64,000 bases of DNA from Pseudomonas sp. CAN1 (GCF_030462585.1 NZ_JASMRU010000002.1:124001-188000); one strand, 5' to 3'; positions 28,691-37,215 are shown, counted from the stretch's first letter. Program-made: numbers and translations. Notes: generated by a model from the sequence alone, not told the origin.

Positions 28691-29896
28691 ATGTACCTCG
28701 AGACGCCGAAGAAATTCCGCACCTTGCAGAACCAGGCCCGCCAGGTGGCGGAGAACTACCTGCGACCGATTTCGCGCAAGTACGACAAGGCCGAGCACGC
28801 CTACCCCAAGGAGCTGGACCTGCTGGCCGCGCTGCTGGACGGCATGAACGCCGGCTCGCCGGACGCCGTCGGCGCCACCTCCGCCAGCAAGCGCAAGGCT
28901 GGTGTGGAGGAGGGTGTGAAGAATGGCGGCAACCTCTCAGCCTGCCTGGGCGTGATGGAAATGTGCTGGGGCGACACCGGCCTGCTGCTGGCCATGCCGC
29001 GCCAGGGCCTGGGCAACGCCGCCATTGCCGCGGTGGCCAATGAGGAGCAGCTCAAGCGCTTCTCCGGCACCTGGGCGGCCATGGCCATCACCGAGCCGGG
29101 CTGCGGCTCGGACTCGGCGGCGATCCGCACCACCGCCACCCGCGATGGCGATCACTACCTGCTCAATGGCGAGAAGATCTTCGTCACCTCCGGCGCCCGC
29201 GCCGACGCGGTGGTGGTCTGGGCGACCCTGGACAAGAACCTCGGCCGCGCAGCGATCAAGTCCTTCGTGGTGGAGAAGGGCACGCCGGGCATGACCGTCA
29301 CCCGCCTGGAGAAGAAACTCGGCATCAAGGCCTCGGACACCGCCTCCATCAGCTTCAGCGACTGCCGCGTGCCGGCCGCCAACCTGCTGGGCAACGCCGA
29401 GATCGACGTGCAGAAAGGTTTCGCCGGGGTGATGGAAACCTTCGACAACACCCGCCCGCTGGTGGCGGCCATGGCCATCGGCGTGGCCAAGGCCTCGCTG
29501 GACCGCACCCGCGAGCTGCTGAAGAAGGCCGGCTGCCGTTTCGACTATCGCCAGCCGCTGCTCAGCGCCAGCCATGCCGAAGCCACGCTGTATCGCCTGG
29601 AAGCCGAATGGGAGGCCGCGCGCCTGCTGACCCTGAAGGCCGCCTGGATGGCCGACAACCGTCTGCCCAACTCCAAGGAGGCTTCCATCGCCAAGGCCAA
29701 GGCCGGGCGGGTGGCCAACGAGGTGACGTTGAAATGCGTCGAGCTGGCCGGTGCGCTGGGTTATGGGGAGGAAGAGTTGCTGGAGAAGTGGGCGCGGGAT
29801 TCGAAGATTCTCGACATCTTCGAGGGCACCCAGCAGATCCAGTTGCTGATCGTCGCGCGGCGGCTGCTGGGCAAGAGTTCCAGTCAGCTCAAGTGA
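28691..29896 (+). CDS. Acyl-CoA dehydrogenase family protein, subunit 2 (catalytic Glu present)
   Basis: 401 residues. Has the intact TEPGCGSDSAAIRT substrate/FAD loop and the C-terminal ILDIFEGTQQIQ motif bearing the catalytic Glu. It lacks the R-x-F-G-x2-I-x3-Q FAD-contact motif (CRFDYRQPLLSASHAE instead) and the Q-x2-GG-x-G segment (ELAGALGYGEEEL). Ten nt separate it from subunit 1 and AGGAG lies at good spacing, so both are made together. Likely the catalytic partner of a heteromeric acyl-CoA dehydrogenase. Confidence 0.91.
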   Translation: MYLETPKKFRTLQNQARQVAENYLRPISRKYDKAEHAYPKELDLLAALLDGMNAGSPDAVGATSASKRKAGVEEGVKNGGNLSACLGVMEMCWGDTGLLLAMPRQGLGNAAIAAVANEEQLKRFSGTWAAMAITEPGCGSDSAAIRTTATRDGDHYLLNGEKIFVTSGARADAVVVWATLDKNLGRAAIKSFVVEKGTPGMTVTRLEKKLGIKASDTASISFSDCRVPAANLLGNAEIDVQKGFAGVMETFDNTRPLVAAMAIGVAKASLDRTRELLKKAGCRFDYRQPLLSASHAEATLYRLEAEWEAARLLTLKAAWMADNRLPNSKEASIAKAKAGRVANEVTLKCVELAGALGYGEEELLEKWARDSKILDIFEGTQQIQLLIVARRLLGKSSSQLK

Positions 29897-29932
29897 CGAG
29901 AGCACCCTGCGATTTGCGTTGTCCGGGGAGAG

Positions 29933-30075
29933 CCCCTCTCCCTAACCCTCTCCCTGAAGGGAGAGGGGACTGATTCGGCGCGACATTGAAATTCTGAGCC
30001 AGCCGGCTGACTCGGCATTCTCCTACAACGCCGAACGGCTCCCTCTCCCTTCAGGGAGAGGGCTGGGGAGAGGGC
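29933..30075. repeat. 143-bp palindromic repeat element, copy 1
   Basis: Almost identical over its full length to 36325-36466, in the same orientation. It is framed by CCCTCTCCCTAACCCTCTCC and its imperfect inverted repeat ending GGGCTGGGGAGAGGG. Internal hairpins CCCTCTCCCTGAAGGGAGAGGG (29947-29968) and CCCTCTCCCTTCAGGGAGAG flank a unique core (GACTGATTCGGCGCGACA...). It has no open reading frame and looks like a small non-autonomous mobile element. Confidence 0.85.
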
Positions 30076-30151
30076 AGAACCCCGCGCAGAACTTCAAGGT
30101 GCTGCGCTTTTCCCAGCCAACCATCAGGCTGGCCGGTTTACGTTGGTGGCC

Positions 30152-31063
30152 TCAGGCCGTGCGCCGCCCGCTGCCGGCATTGCCGGCGGCGGGCGGCCAC
30201 TGCTCCATCCATTCGCGGAAGCGGATGCGTTCCTCGCGCACGAGCCAGCCATCCTGCTCGGCAAAGCTCTCGGACAGCCACAGGCCGCGGGTGCTTGCCT
30301 TGCACAGCTCGCCCTTGCTCAGGGTGAACAGCTCGCCGGTCGGCTCGCCGTGTTCCAGCGGCAGCAGGTAGATGTCCGGGCGACGGCGGTCGAGCCGTGC
30401 CACCAGCGGGCCGCTTTCGAGTTTCTCGTCGACATGGAACAGGCTGACCTCGCGGGCATCCTTGGGCAGCTCCATGCGCAGGTCATAGACCAGCTGCAGC
30501 GACGCCGTCGGCAGGTGCACGTAGGCCTGCGGGCGCTCCAGCAGGCGCAGCGCGCCGGCCTGCACCGGGCGCGAGGCGCCGGACAGCGGGGTGAGAGAGA
30601 AGTGGCTGGTCTCGCGATAGCGCAGGATGCCCTCGTAGGGCGTCGGCAGCCAGGTGTCGCCGAAGCGCCCGCCGAGCCAGCCGTCGGCGGTTTCCACCAG
30701 GCATTCCTCGGCGACTTCCTGGATCGCGGTGAGCAGCGGCAGGTTCAGTTCGTGGGCCGGCACGTAGCCGGAAATCAGCTTGAGCACCGTGTCGCCACGG
30801 TCCTCGCGGCGCTGGCGCACCAGGATCCAGTGGTCGCGGCCCTGGTAGTTCAGGGTCAGGCGCACCGAAACGCCGAGGTTGGCCAGCTCGCTGACGAAGC
30901 GTTCGGTGCCGTTGATCTCGATGGGGCGACGCTTTTCCAGCACCTGGGCAAAGTTCAGGGGCTTGCCGAGGGTCTGGTAGGCGAGGCCTTCCGCGCTGGC
31001 TTCCACCAGCAGCGGCAGGGTCTTGAAGGCGGTCGGGTCCTTGCGGGCGAGCGTACGGGGCAT
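30152..31063 (-). CDS. Conserved hypothetical protein with a Nudix-box-like segment
   Basis: 303 residues, no signal peptide or membrane segment. The segment LLTAIQEVAEECLVE near residue 110 resembles the REUXEEXGU core of a Nudix box but lacks its first Glu-rich half and conserved Gly, so Nudix hydrolase activity is doubtful. The rest (YQGRDHWILVRQRREDRGDTVLKLISGYVPAHE) also resembles a Nudix-type beta-sheet. Stands alone on the minus strand between repeat copy 1 and the aldo/keto reductase. I do not recognise a function. Confidence 0.75.
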   Translation of the reverse strand: MPRTLARKDPTAFKTLPLLVEASAEGLAYQTLGKPLNFAQVLEKRRPIEINGTERFVSELANLGVSVRLTLNYQGRDHWILVRQRREDRGDTVLKLISGYVPAHELNLPLLTAIQEVAEECLVETADGWLGGRFGDTWLPTPYEGILRYRETSHFSLTPLSGASRPVQAGALRLLERPQAYVHLPTASLQLVYDLRMELPKDAREVSLFHVDEKLESGPLVARLDRRRPDIYLLPLEHGEPTGELFTLSKGELCKASTRGLWLSESFAEQDGWLVREERIRFREWMEQWPPAAGNAGSGRRTA

Positions 31064-31383
31064 GTGGGCTTCCTTCTCGTACAGGGCGCCGGGGTGCGCG
31101 GCGCGTCCTTACCTTGGTAAGCGACGCCGACGCGAACGCTGACCGTCTGGTGGGGACGGTCCGGCCGATCGTTCAATTACGGGGTCGCTACAACCTAGAC
31201 AGCCTGACACCCATCCTGGTGTCATCGAAAATCAAAAGGATTTCCGGATTTTTCCCTGAAAGGCTTGGTAATTCCGAGGCTTTTGCGTGGGAATCACCGG
31301 TTGGCGACAGTTTCTGTGCCCCGCCGATTTCGCCGGGGGAGTTGGAGCATGGCACAGGAATGCGTAAGTCACATGACCGTCGA
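31064..31383. promoter_or_regulatory. 320-bp intergenic region with two palindromes
   Basis: Separates the start of the Nudix-like gene (minus) from the end of the aldo/keto reductase (minus), so it should hold the former's promoter. Perfect palindromes are CTTACC-TT-GGTAAG (31108-31121), about 45 nt upstream of the ATG and operator-like, and TGACACC-CATCCT-GGTGTCA (31205-31224), a hairpin. The stretch from 31224 to 31275 is AT-rich for this genome. No open reading frame or terminator with a U-tract seen. Confidence 0.5.
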
Positions 31384-32187
31384 TCAGCGGTCGAGGACCT
31401 CGGCGGCGATGTTCACGTTGTGTGCCAGGTGCAGCGGATTGATGGTGCCGACGATGGCGCTGGCGACGCCGGGATGCCCCAGCACCAGCTCGAAACTGGC
31501 GCGCACCGGGTCGACGCCGGGGGCAAGGGTGGCGTGGCCGCTGGCCAGGGCCTTCTTGATCAGGATGCCGCGGCCATGGGCCTGGGCGTGATCGATCACC
31601 GGCTTTTCAGCCTGCTCGTTGAGGTTGTAGGTAACCATCGCGCAGTCGCCGCGCTCCAGGGCCAGCAGGCCGCCGTCGGCGGTCTTGCCGGAGAAGCCGA
31701 AGCCGCGGATCAGCCCTTCGTCCTTCAGGCGTTCGAGGGTCGCGTAGACCTCGGTGCCGCGCAGGATGTCCAGGTCGTTGCCGTCGGAATGCACCAGCAC
31801 CAGGTCGATGTAGTCGGTCTCCAGGCGCTGCAGGCTGCGCTCCACCGATCGCCGCGTGTGGGCGGCGCTGAAGTCGAACTGCGACTGGCCGCCGACGAAC
31901 TCCTCGCCGGTCTTGCTGACGATCACCCACTGGTCGCGCTGGCCGCGGAGCAGCGGGCCGAGGCGCTCCTCGCTGCGGCCATAGGCCGGCGCGGTGTCGA
32001 TCAGGTTGATGCCCAGCTCGCGGGCCAGCGCGATCAGGTCGGCGGCCTCACGGTCATCGGGAATACGGAAGCCGGCGGGGTACTTCACGCCCTGGTCGCG
32101 GCCGAGCTTCACGGTGCCCAGGCCGAGCGGCGAAACGTTCAGGCCGGTGCTGCCCAGTGGGCGATGCAGGTGATGCAGAGTCTTCAT
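31384..32187 (-). CDS. Aldo/keto reductase
   Basis: 267-residue NADPH-dependent TIM-barrel oxidoreductase. Catalytic tetrad elements are visible: DTAPAYGRSEE (Asp/Tyr), IVSKTG (Lys) and LVLVHSDG (His). It starts at the ATG overlapping the FAD oxidoreductase stop by 4 nt (ATGA); the longer open frame upstream is the out-of-frame shadow of that gene. Substrate unknown; co-transcription with the FAD enzyme suggests sequential steps or a shared substrate. Confidence 0.92.
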   Translation of the reverse strand: MKTLHHLHRPLGSTGLNVSPLGLGTVKLGRDQGVKYPAGFRIPDDREAADLIALARELGINLIDTAPAYGRSEERLGPLLRGQRDQWVIVSKTGEEFVGGQSQFDFSAAHTRRSVERSLQRLETDYIDLVLVHSDGNDLDILRGTEVYATLERLKDEGLIRGFGFSGKTADGGLLALERGDCAMVTYNLNEQAEKPVIDHAQAHGRGILIKKALASGHATLAPGVDPVRASFELVLGHPGVASAIVGTINPLHLAHNVNIAAEVLDR

Positions 32188-33359
32188 CCGAGCAGTTCCT
32201 CCCACACCGGGCGGGCCATGGCCGGGCGCGGCAGGTCCGGCAGCGCGGCATTTGCCTGCGGGCGAATGCCGCTCTTCTCCAGCGACTCCAGCACGCGGTC
32301 GGCGAAGTTCGGTGCCAGGGCCAGCTTGGTCGGCCAGCCGACCAGCAGCGCGCCATCCTCGGCGAGGAAGGCGCTGTCCGGGCGCAGCAGGTTGTTCTGC
32401 GAGGGCTCGGCGCGGTCCACACGCAGGGTGGCCCAGCGGGCGGCGGAAAGGTCGATCCACGGCACCAGCTTGTGCAGCTCGCGCTGTGCCTCAGCGATCT
32501 GCTCGGCCTCGTTGCGCGCCACGCCGCCGGCTTCGGCGATGTCGCCGCCCAGGTACCAGACCCAGTCGCCGTTGCTCAGCGGGTGGGTGGTGACGGTGAC
32601 GCGGGGCTTCGGCCCGCCGCCGAGGCAGTGGGCGTACAGCGGCTTCAGCGTCGGCGCGGTGACCAGCACCATGTGCAGTGGGCGACGCTGCATCTCCGGG
32701 CGCTCCAGGCCCAGTTCGCGCAGCAGCGCCTCGTTGCCGGCGCCGGCGCTGAGCACCACGCGCTGGGCGCGAATCTCGCGGCCGTCCACGCGCAGGCCGA
32801 CCAGCTTGTCGCCGTCGCGCAGGTCTTCGATTTGTTCGCCGGCCAGCAGGCTGTCACCGGCCAGTTCGGCCAGGCGGGCGACCAGGCTGGGTACATCCAG
32901 TACAAGCTCGGTGAGGCGGTAGGCCTTGCCCTTGAAGGCCTTGTCCTGCAGGGCTGGCGGCAGGTCGCTGCCCTTCACCTGGGCGACGCGGCTGCGCACC
33001 GCCTTGCTGGCGAAGAAGCTGGTGAGGTTGCCGGCCAGGCCGCCGGGCGACCACAGGTAGTGGGCGTCGGAGAGCAGGCGCACGCCGCGCAGGTCCACCT
33101 CACCGGTGCCGGCCAGGCAGTCGCGCCACAGCGCCGGCATGTCGGCAATGGCTTCCGAGGCGCCGGTCAGCGCGCCGTGCAGGGCGTACTTGGTGCCGCC
33201 ATGGATGATCCCCTGCGAGCGCATGCTCTGCACGCCGCCCAGCGCGGTGTTCTCCACCAGCACGGTGGAAAAGCCGGCGCGCCGCAGACGGGCATTGAGC
33301 CAGAGACCGGCGATGCCGCCGCCGACGATGAGGATGTCGGTGCTCAGGGATTCGGACAT
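32184..33359 (-). CDS. FAD-dependent oxidoreductase (DAO family)
   Basis: 391 residues, N-terminal dinucleotide-binding motif DILIVGGGIAGLWLNARLRRAGFSTVLVE, then SMRSQGIIHGGTKYALHG, which resembles the substrate/FAD region of glycerol-3-phosphate and D-amino-acid oxidase-type flavoproteins (DAO fold). Cytoplasmic, no signal peptide. First gene of the two-gene unit with the aldo/keto reductase. Substrate not predictable from sequence. Confidence 0.9.
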   Translation of the reverse strand: MSESLSTDILIVGGGIAGLWLNARLRRAGFSTVLVENTALGGVQSMRSQGIIHGGTKYALHGALTGASEAIADMPALWRDCLAGTGEVDLRGVRLLSDAHYLWSPGGLAGNLTSFFASKAVRSRVAQVKGSDLPPALQDKAFKGKAYRLTELVLDVPSLVARLAELAGDSLLAGEQIEDLRDGDKLVGLRVDGREIRAQRVVLSAGAGNEALLRELGLERPEMQRRPLHMVLVTAPTLKPLYAHCLGGGPKPRVTVTTHPLSNGDWVWYLGGDIAEAGGVARNEAEQIAEAQRELHKLVPWIDLSAARWATLRVDRAEPSQNNLLRPDSAFLAEDGALLVGWPTKLALAPNFADRVLESLEKSGIRPQANAALPDLPRPAMARPVWEELLG

Positions 33360-33458
33360 GAAAGCGCCTCGCAGGGAAAAACGAAGGGCGCAGTATAACG
33401 CTTGAGGGCGGCGGCAAGCGGCAGGCTACAAGCTGCAGGTAAAAGCAAAGGGCAGTCA

Positions 33459-33491
33459 GAGCCCTCCCCCGTTGACGGGAGAGGGCAGGGG
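33459..33491. repeat. Remnant of the CCCTCTCCC palindromic element
   Basis: GAGCCCTCCCCCGTTGACGG followed by GAGAGGGCAGGGG, a short fragment resembling one end of the repeat copies at 29933 and 36325. It lies between the SMR pump stop and the FAD enzyme, and is preceded by GGCTACAAGCTGCAGG (33425-33440), part of another dispersed Pseudomonas motif. Confidence 0.5.
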
Positions 33492-33494
33492 ACC

Positions 33495-33827
33495 TTAATG
33501 GCCGGCGGTGCGGGAGAACAGCTGGATCACCACCACGCCGCTGACGATCATGCACATGCCGAGCACGGCCGCGGTGTCGAGCTTCTGCTGATACAGGAAC
33601 AGTGCGGCGACGCTGACCAGCACGATCCCCAGGCCGGCCCAGATGGCGTAGGCGATGCCCACCGGGATGCTGCGCACCACCAGGGTGAGCATCCAGAAGG
33701 AAATGGCATAGCCGACGATAACCAGTACCAGTGGCAGGGGCGTGGAAAGTCCCTTGACGGACTTCAGCGACGCGGTGGCGACGACTTCGGCGACGATGGC
33801 AATGGCGAGGTAGAGATAGCCGGGCAT
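33495..33827 (-). CDS. emrE: Small multidrug resistance (SMR) efflux protein
   Basis: 110 residues, four transmembrane helices, exactly the SMR length. The essential Glu14 is in AEVVATASLKS and the conserved GIAYAIWAGLG with Trp63 is present. Proton-coupled export of quaternary cations from the inner membrane. ATG follows GGGAGCACCC; a longer open frame upstream would add 54 residues and is rejected because it is not family-like and overlaps the LysR promoter. Divergent from the LysR regulator, a likely controller. Confidence 0.93.
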   Translation of the reverse strand: MPGYLYLAIAIVAEVVATASLKSVKGLSTPLPLVLVIVGYAISFWMLTLVVRSIPVGIAYAIWAGLGIVLVSVAALFLYQQKLDTAAVLGMCMIVSGVVVIQLFSRTAGH

Positions 33828-33968
33828 GGTGGGTGCTCCCCGGAACGACACGCCGCTCGGTATGAGCGACACGCAGCTGACGTTCGATTCTGCCGCGCAT
33901 TCTAGTCCGCTGGATGATGGGATAAAGTCATTGCCTATCTGTTTGTGAGATAGGTTTGGAGTTGAGCC

Positions 33969-34853
33969 ATGCAGTGGAACCTCGACCAACTGCGACTCTT
34001 CGTCAGCGTCGCCGATCAGTCCTCCTTCTCGGCGGCCGCGCGTCAGCTGCAGCGCGTGCAGTCGGCGGTGAGTTCGTCCATCGCGCTGCTGGAGAGCGAC
34101 CTGGGCGTGACCCTGTTCGAGCGCAGCAGCGGCCGCCAGCCTGTGCTGACCGCCGAAGGTCGGGCCTTGCTGGATGAAGCCCGCGAGGTGCTACGCCAAT
34201 GCGAGCGCCTGGAGAGCCGGGCGCTGGCGCTGGTGCGCGGCACCGAGCCGTTGCTGCGCCTCGCGCAGGACGAGGCGATGCCCTACCAGCCGGTGCTCTC
34301 CGGCCTGCAGGCGCTGGCGCAGGAATTCCCCACTCTGGAGGTGCAACTGGCCAGCGGCGCCCAGGGCGACGTGGCGCGCAAGCTGCTGGAGCGCCGCGCC
34401 GACCTCGGCCTGCTGTTCCACCACGAAGGCATGCCCGAGCAACTGGAGCGCCAGCGCCTGGGCACCATCGAGATGGTCACCGTGTGTGGTGCCGGGCACG
34501 AACTGGCCAAGCTGGACTACGCCGACCGCCGCGAACTGGCGCGACATCGCCAGCTGCTGATGGCCCCGCAGGACAGCCACTACCCCGGTGGCGAGCAGAT
34601 CAGCCCGCTGGTCTGGCGCGCCGACAGCTTCTACGCCATGGCCGAACTGCTGATGCGCGACCTCGGTTGGGCCTGGCTGCCGACCCACGTGGCGCAGTAC
34701 CCGGCTTATCAGCCGCTGTTGGTGGAGCTGGCCAGCGACTGGACGCCACCGCCGCTGGTGGTGGAACTGGTCTGGCGCCGCGACGAACCGCTGGGGCCGG
34801 CAGCGAACTGGCTGGGCGAGTGCTTTGCCGAGCACTTGGCTTCGCCCGTGTGA
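33969..34853 (+). CDS. LysR-family transcriptional regulator
   Basis: 294 residues: winged helix-turn-helix at residues 1-62 (LRLFVSVADQSSFSAAARQLQRVQSAVSSSIALLE) and a type 2 periplasmic-binding-like effector domain. Divergent from the SMR pump with 141 nt between, the classic LysR arrangement; control of the pump or itself is inferred. The ATG follows GGAGTTGAGCC. Confidence 0.92.
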   Translation: MQWNLDQLRLFVSVADQSSFSAAARQLQRVQSAVSSSIALLESDLGVTLFERSSGRQPVLTAEGRALLDEAREVLRQCERLESRALALVRGTEPLLRLAQDEAMPYQPVLSGLQALAQEFPTLEVQLASGAQGDVARKLLERRADLGLLFHHEGMPEQLERQRLGTIEMVTVCGAGHELAKLDYADRRELARHRQLLMAPQDSHYPGGEQISPLVWRADSFYAMAELLMRDLGWAWLPTHVAQYPAYQPLLVELASDWTPPPLVVELVWRRDEPLGPAANWLGECFAEHLASPV

Positions 34854-34884
34854 CACCGCCTGCCCCCGCGCCGATCTGCTTTTC

Positions 34885-34962
34885 GTAGGAGCGAGCTTGC
34901 TCGCGAATAGGGCTTTCCGGCCGCTTCAGCGTCAAGCGGTTCGCGAGCAAGCTCGCTCCTAC
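34885..34962. repeat. REP pair (head-to-head)
   Basis: GTAGGAGCGAGCTTGCTCGC at 34885 and its inverted partner ending 34962, same arrangement and spacing as the pair at 10728. Lies between the lysR stop and waaA. Confidence 0.9.
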
Positions 34963-35027
34963 AGAAACGGTGTCCCCTTCAGGATTGTGCGGCGGCCAAG
35001 CCCGCTAATTTGCTACTCTCCGCCGCC

Positions 35028-36299
35028 ATGAACCGGACCCTCTATACCCTGCTGTTCCACCTGGGCCTGCCGCTGGTCGCGCTGCGCCTGTTCCTGCGTT
35101 CGCGCAAGGCGCCGGCCTATGCCCAGCGCGTCGGCGAGCGCTTCGCCATTGGCCTGCCGGCGCTCAAGCCCGGCGGCATCTGGGTGCATGCGGTATCGGT
35201 GGGCGAGAGCATCGCCGCCGCACCGATGATCCGCGCGCTGATGCAGCGCCACCCCGGCCTGCCGATCACCGTCACCTGCATGACGCCCACTGGCTCCGAG
35301 CGCATCCGCGCGCTGTTCGGCGACCAGGTGCAGCACTGCTACCTGCCCTACGACCTGCCCTGGGCGGCGGCGCGCTTCCTCGACCGCGCGCGGCCGGTGC
35401 TGGGCGTGATCATGGAAACCGAGCTGTGGCCCAACCACATCCACCAATGCGCCAAGCGCGGCATCCCGGTGGCGCTGGCCAATGCACGGCTGTCCGAACG
35501 CTCGGCGCGCGGCTATGCACGCTTTGCCGGGCTGACCCGACCGATGCTGGAAGAGATGAGCTGGATTGCCGTGCAGACCGAGGCCGAAGCCGAGCGCTTC
35601 CGCCAGCTCGGCGCGCGCCCGGACCGCGTGAGCGTGACCGGCTCGATCAAGTTCGACCTGACCATCGACCCGGAACTTCTGGCGCGCGCCGATGACCTGC
35701 GCGGCCAGTGGCAGGCGCAGCAGCGGCCGATCTGGATTGCCGCCAGCACCCATGCCGGGGAAGACGATATCGTCCTCGCCGCCCACCGCCAGTTGCTGGA
35801 GAAACACCCGGAGGCGCTGCTGATCCTGGTACCGCGCCATCCGGAGCGCTTCGGCCCGATGTTCGAGCTGTGCAATCGCGAGGGTTTCCGCACCTTGCGC
35901 CGCTCCACTGGCGAGCAGGTCACGGCGGACACCCAGGTGCTGCTGGGCGACACCATGGGCGAATTGCTGTTCCTCTATGCGCTGGCCGACGTCGCCTTCG
36001 TCGGCGGCAGCCTGGTGCCCAACGGCGGGCACAACCTGCTGGAACCGGCCGCGCTGGGCAAGCCGGTGCTGTCCGGCCCGCACCTGTTCAACTTCCTGGA
36101 GATCGCCGCGCAACTGCGCGAAGTCGGCGCGCTGCGCGAAGTGGCCGATGCGCCTTCGCTGGCGGTGGCCGTGGCGGCGCTGTGGGATGAGCCGGCTGCG
36201 GCCGAGCGCATGGCCGAGGCGGGGTTGGGCGTGATGAAGGCCAACCAGGGGGCGCTGGTGCGGTTGCTTGATGGATTGGGGCGGTTGATCAAGGGCTGA
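35028..36299 (+). CDS. waaA: 3-deoxy-D-manno-octulosonic acid (Kdo) transferase
   Basis: 423-residue GT30 enzyme adding Kdo to lipid IVA at the inner membrane; essential. N-terminal membrane anchor MNRTLYTLLFHLGLPLVALRL, then RVGERFAIG, WVHAVSVGESIAA (catalytic Glu in VGE) and METELWPN, and the C-terminal CMP-Kdo site GGSLVPNGGHNLLEPAALGKPV. The ATG lies at the end of TCTCCGCCGCC, with no strong ribosome site. It is separate from the main LPS operon and follows a REP pair, so probably has its own promoter. Confidence 0.96.
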   Translation: MNRTLYTLLFHLGLPLVALRLFLRSRKAPAYAQRVGERFAIGLPALKPGGIWVHAVSVGESIAAAPMIRALMQRHPGLPITVTCMTPTGSERIRALFGDQVQHCYLPYDLPWAAARFLDRARPVLGVIMETELWPNHIHQCAKRGIPVALANARLSERSARGYARFAGLTRPMLEEMSWIAVQTEAEAERFRQLGARPDRVSVTGSIKFDLTIDPELLARADDLRGQWQAQQRPIWIAASTHAGEDDIVLAAHRQLLEKHPEALLILVPRHPERFGPMFELCNREGFRTLRRSTGEQVTADTQVLLGDTMGELLFLYALADVAFVGGSLVPNGGHNLLEPAALGKPVLSGPHLFNFLEIAAQLREVGALREVADAPSLAVAVAALWDEPAAAERMAEAGLGVMKANQGALVRLLDGLGRLIKG

Positions 36300-36324
36300 T
36301 CGGGCTTCGGAGCTGGGGGATTTA

Positions 36325-36466
36325 CCCTCTCCCTAACCCTCTCCCTGAAGGGAGAGGGGACTGATTCGGCGCGACATGACAATTCTGAGCCAGTCGGCTG
36401 ACTCGGCGTCCTCCTACAACGCCGAACGACTCCCTCTCCCTTCAGGGAGAGGGCTGGGGAGAGGGG
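36325..36466. repeat. 142-bp palindromic repeat element, copy 2
   Basis: Differs from the copy at 29933 at only a handful of positions and lies in the same orientation, immediately downstream of a gene (waaA) as copy 1 lies immediately downstream of an acyl-CoA dehydrogenase gene. Confidence 0.85.
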
Positions 36467-36494
36467 ACGTTGTGCGGTACTTGGCGCTGGCAGG

Positions 36495-36531
36495 TTCGCG
36501 AGCAAGGACTGGGCGTCCCCCTCGGTCCTAC
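36495..36531. repeat. Chimeric REP-like unit
   Basis: TTCGCGAGCAAG is the standard REP end, but the rest (GACTGGGCGTCCCCCTCGGT then CCTAC) is an unrelated hairpin-forming sequence ending in the usual CCTAC. It looks like a recombinant between two REP subtypes. Confidence 0.55.
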
Positions 36532-36546
36532 AAGAGCGGAAGCCCC

Positions 36547-37140
36547 TCAGAACGTCGGCGGCGTAATCACCCAGAGCACCACGGCATCCACCTCGCCGGG
36601 GTTGCCGTAGCGGTGCGGTTCCTGGCTGGAATAGCTGAAGCTGTCGCCCTCGTTGAGCACGAAATGGCGCTCGCCCACCCATAGCTCGAAGGTGCCGCTG
36701 AGCAGGTAGCCGGCTTCCTCGCCGTCGTGGCTGTAGCTCTGCTGGCTGTAGGTGCCGGGCGGAAACTTCGAATGAAGGATTTCCAGCTGGCGGCTGGGCT
36801 GCGGGCTCAGCAGTTCGTCGACGATGCCATCCTCGTAATGAACGCTGGTGCGGGCATTGCGCCGCACCACGTAGCCGGCGTCGGCCGGGTCGACCTGCAC
36901 TTCGCTGGCGAAGAACCACTGGATGGTCACGCCCAGGCTGCGGGCGATGTTGAACAGCGCCGGGATCGACGGGTAGGCCAGGTTGCGTTCCAGCTGGCTG
37001 ATGTAGCCGGCGGTCAGCCCGCTCTGCTCGGCCAGCTCCGCCAGGGTCATGCCGCGCCGCTTGCGCAGGCCGCGGATGCGGGTGCCGAGGAACTGCGCTT
37101 CGGCGTTGGCGGGGGCTTCCTGCGGGGCTTTGCGGCTCAT
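36547..37140 (-). CDS. XRE-cupin transcriptional regulator
   Basis: 197 residues: helix-turn-helix at about 20-75 (IRGLRKRRGMTLAELAEQSGLTAGYISQLERN) and a C-terminal cupin (GEEAGYLLSGTFELWVGERHFVLNEGDSFSYSS...PHRYGNPG) that probably binds the effector. This class commonly controls amine, polyamine or amino-acid catabolism. Start set at MSRKAPQ; an in-frame ATG 36 nt upstream (MPHDANRQ) is possible but a TAGAAT -10-like sequence overlaps it. Neighbouring oxidoreductase and the palindromic region at 39678-40012 are its likely targets. Confidence 0.92.
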   Translation of the reverse strand: MSRKAPQEAPANAEAQFLGTRIRGLRKRRGMTLAELAEQSGLTAGYISQLERNLAYPSIPALFNIARSLGVTIQWFFASEVQVDPADAGYVVRRNARTSVHYEDGIVDELLSPQPSRQLEILHSKFPPGTYSQQSYSHDGEEAGYLLSGTFELWVGERHFVLNEGDSFSYSSQEPHRYGNPGEVDAVVLWVITPPTF

Positions 37141-37215
37141 GCGGCGGTGGTCCTGGCGATTGGCGTCGTGAGGCATTCTAAACAATGCGCCGGGACTGTG
37201 GACCGTTTGCTTTTC

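Noticed and set aside
30115..30134. CCAGCC-AACCATCA-GGCTGG hairpin as a terminator of the Nudix-like gene
   Set aside because: Only a 6-bp stem and no T-run on the minus strand.
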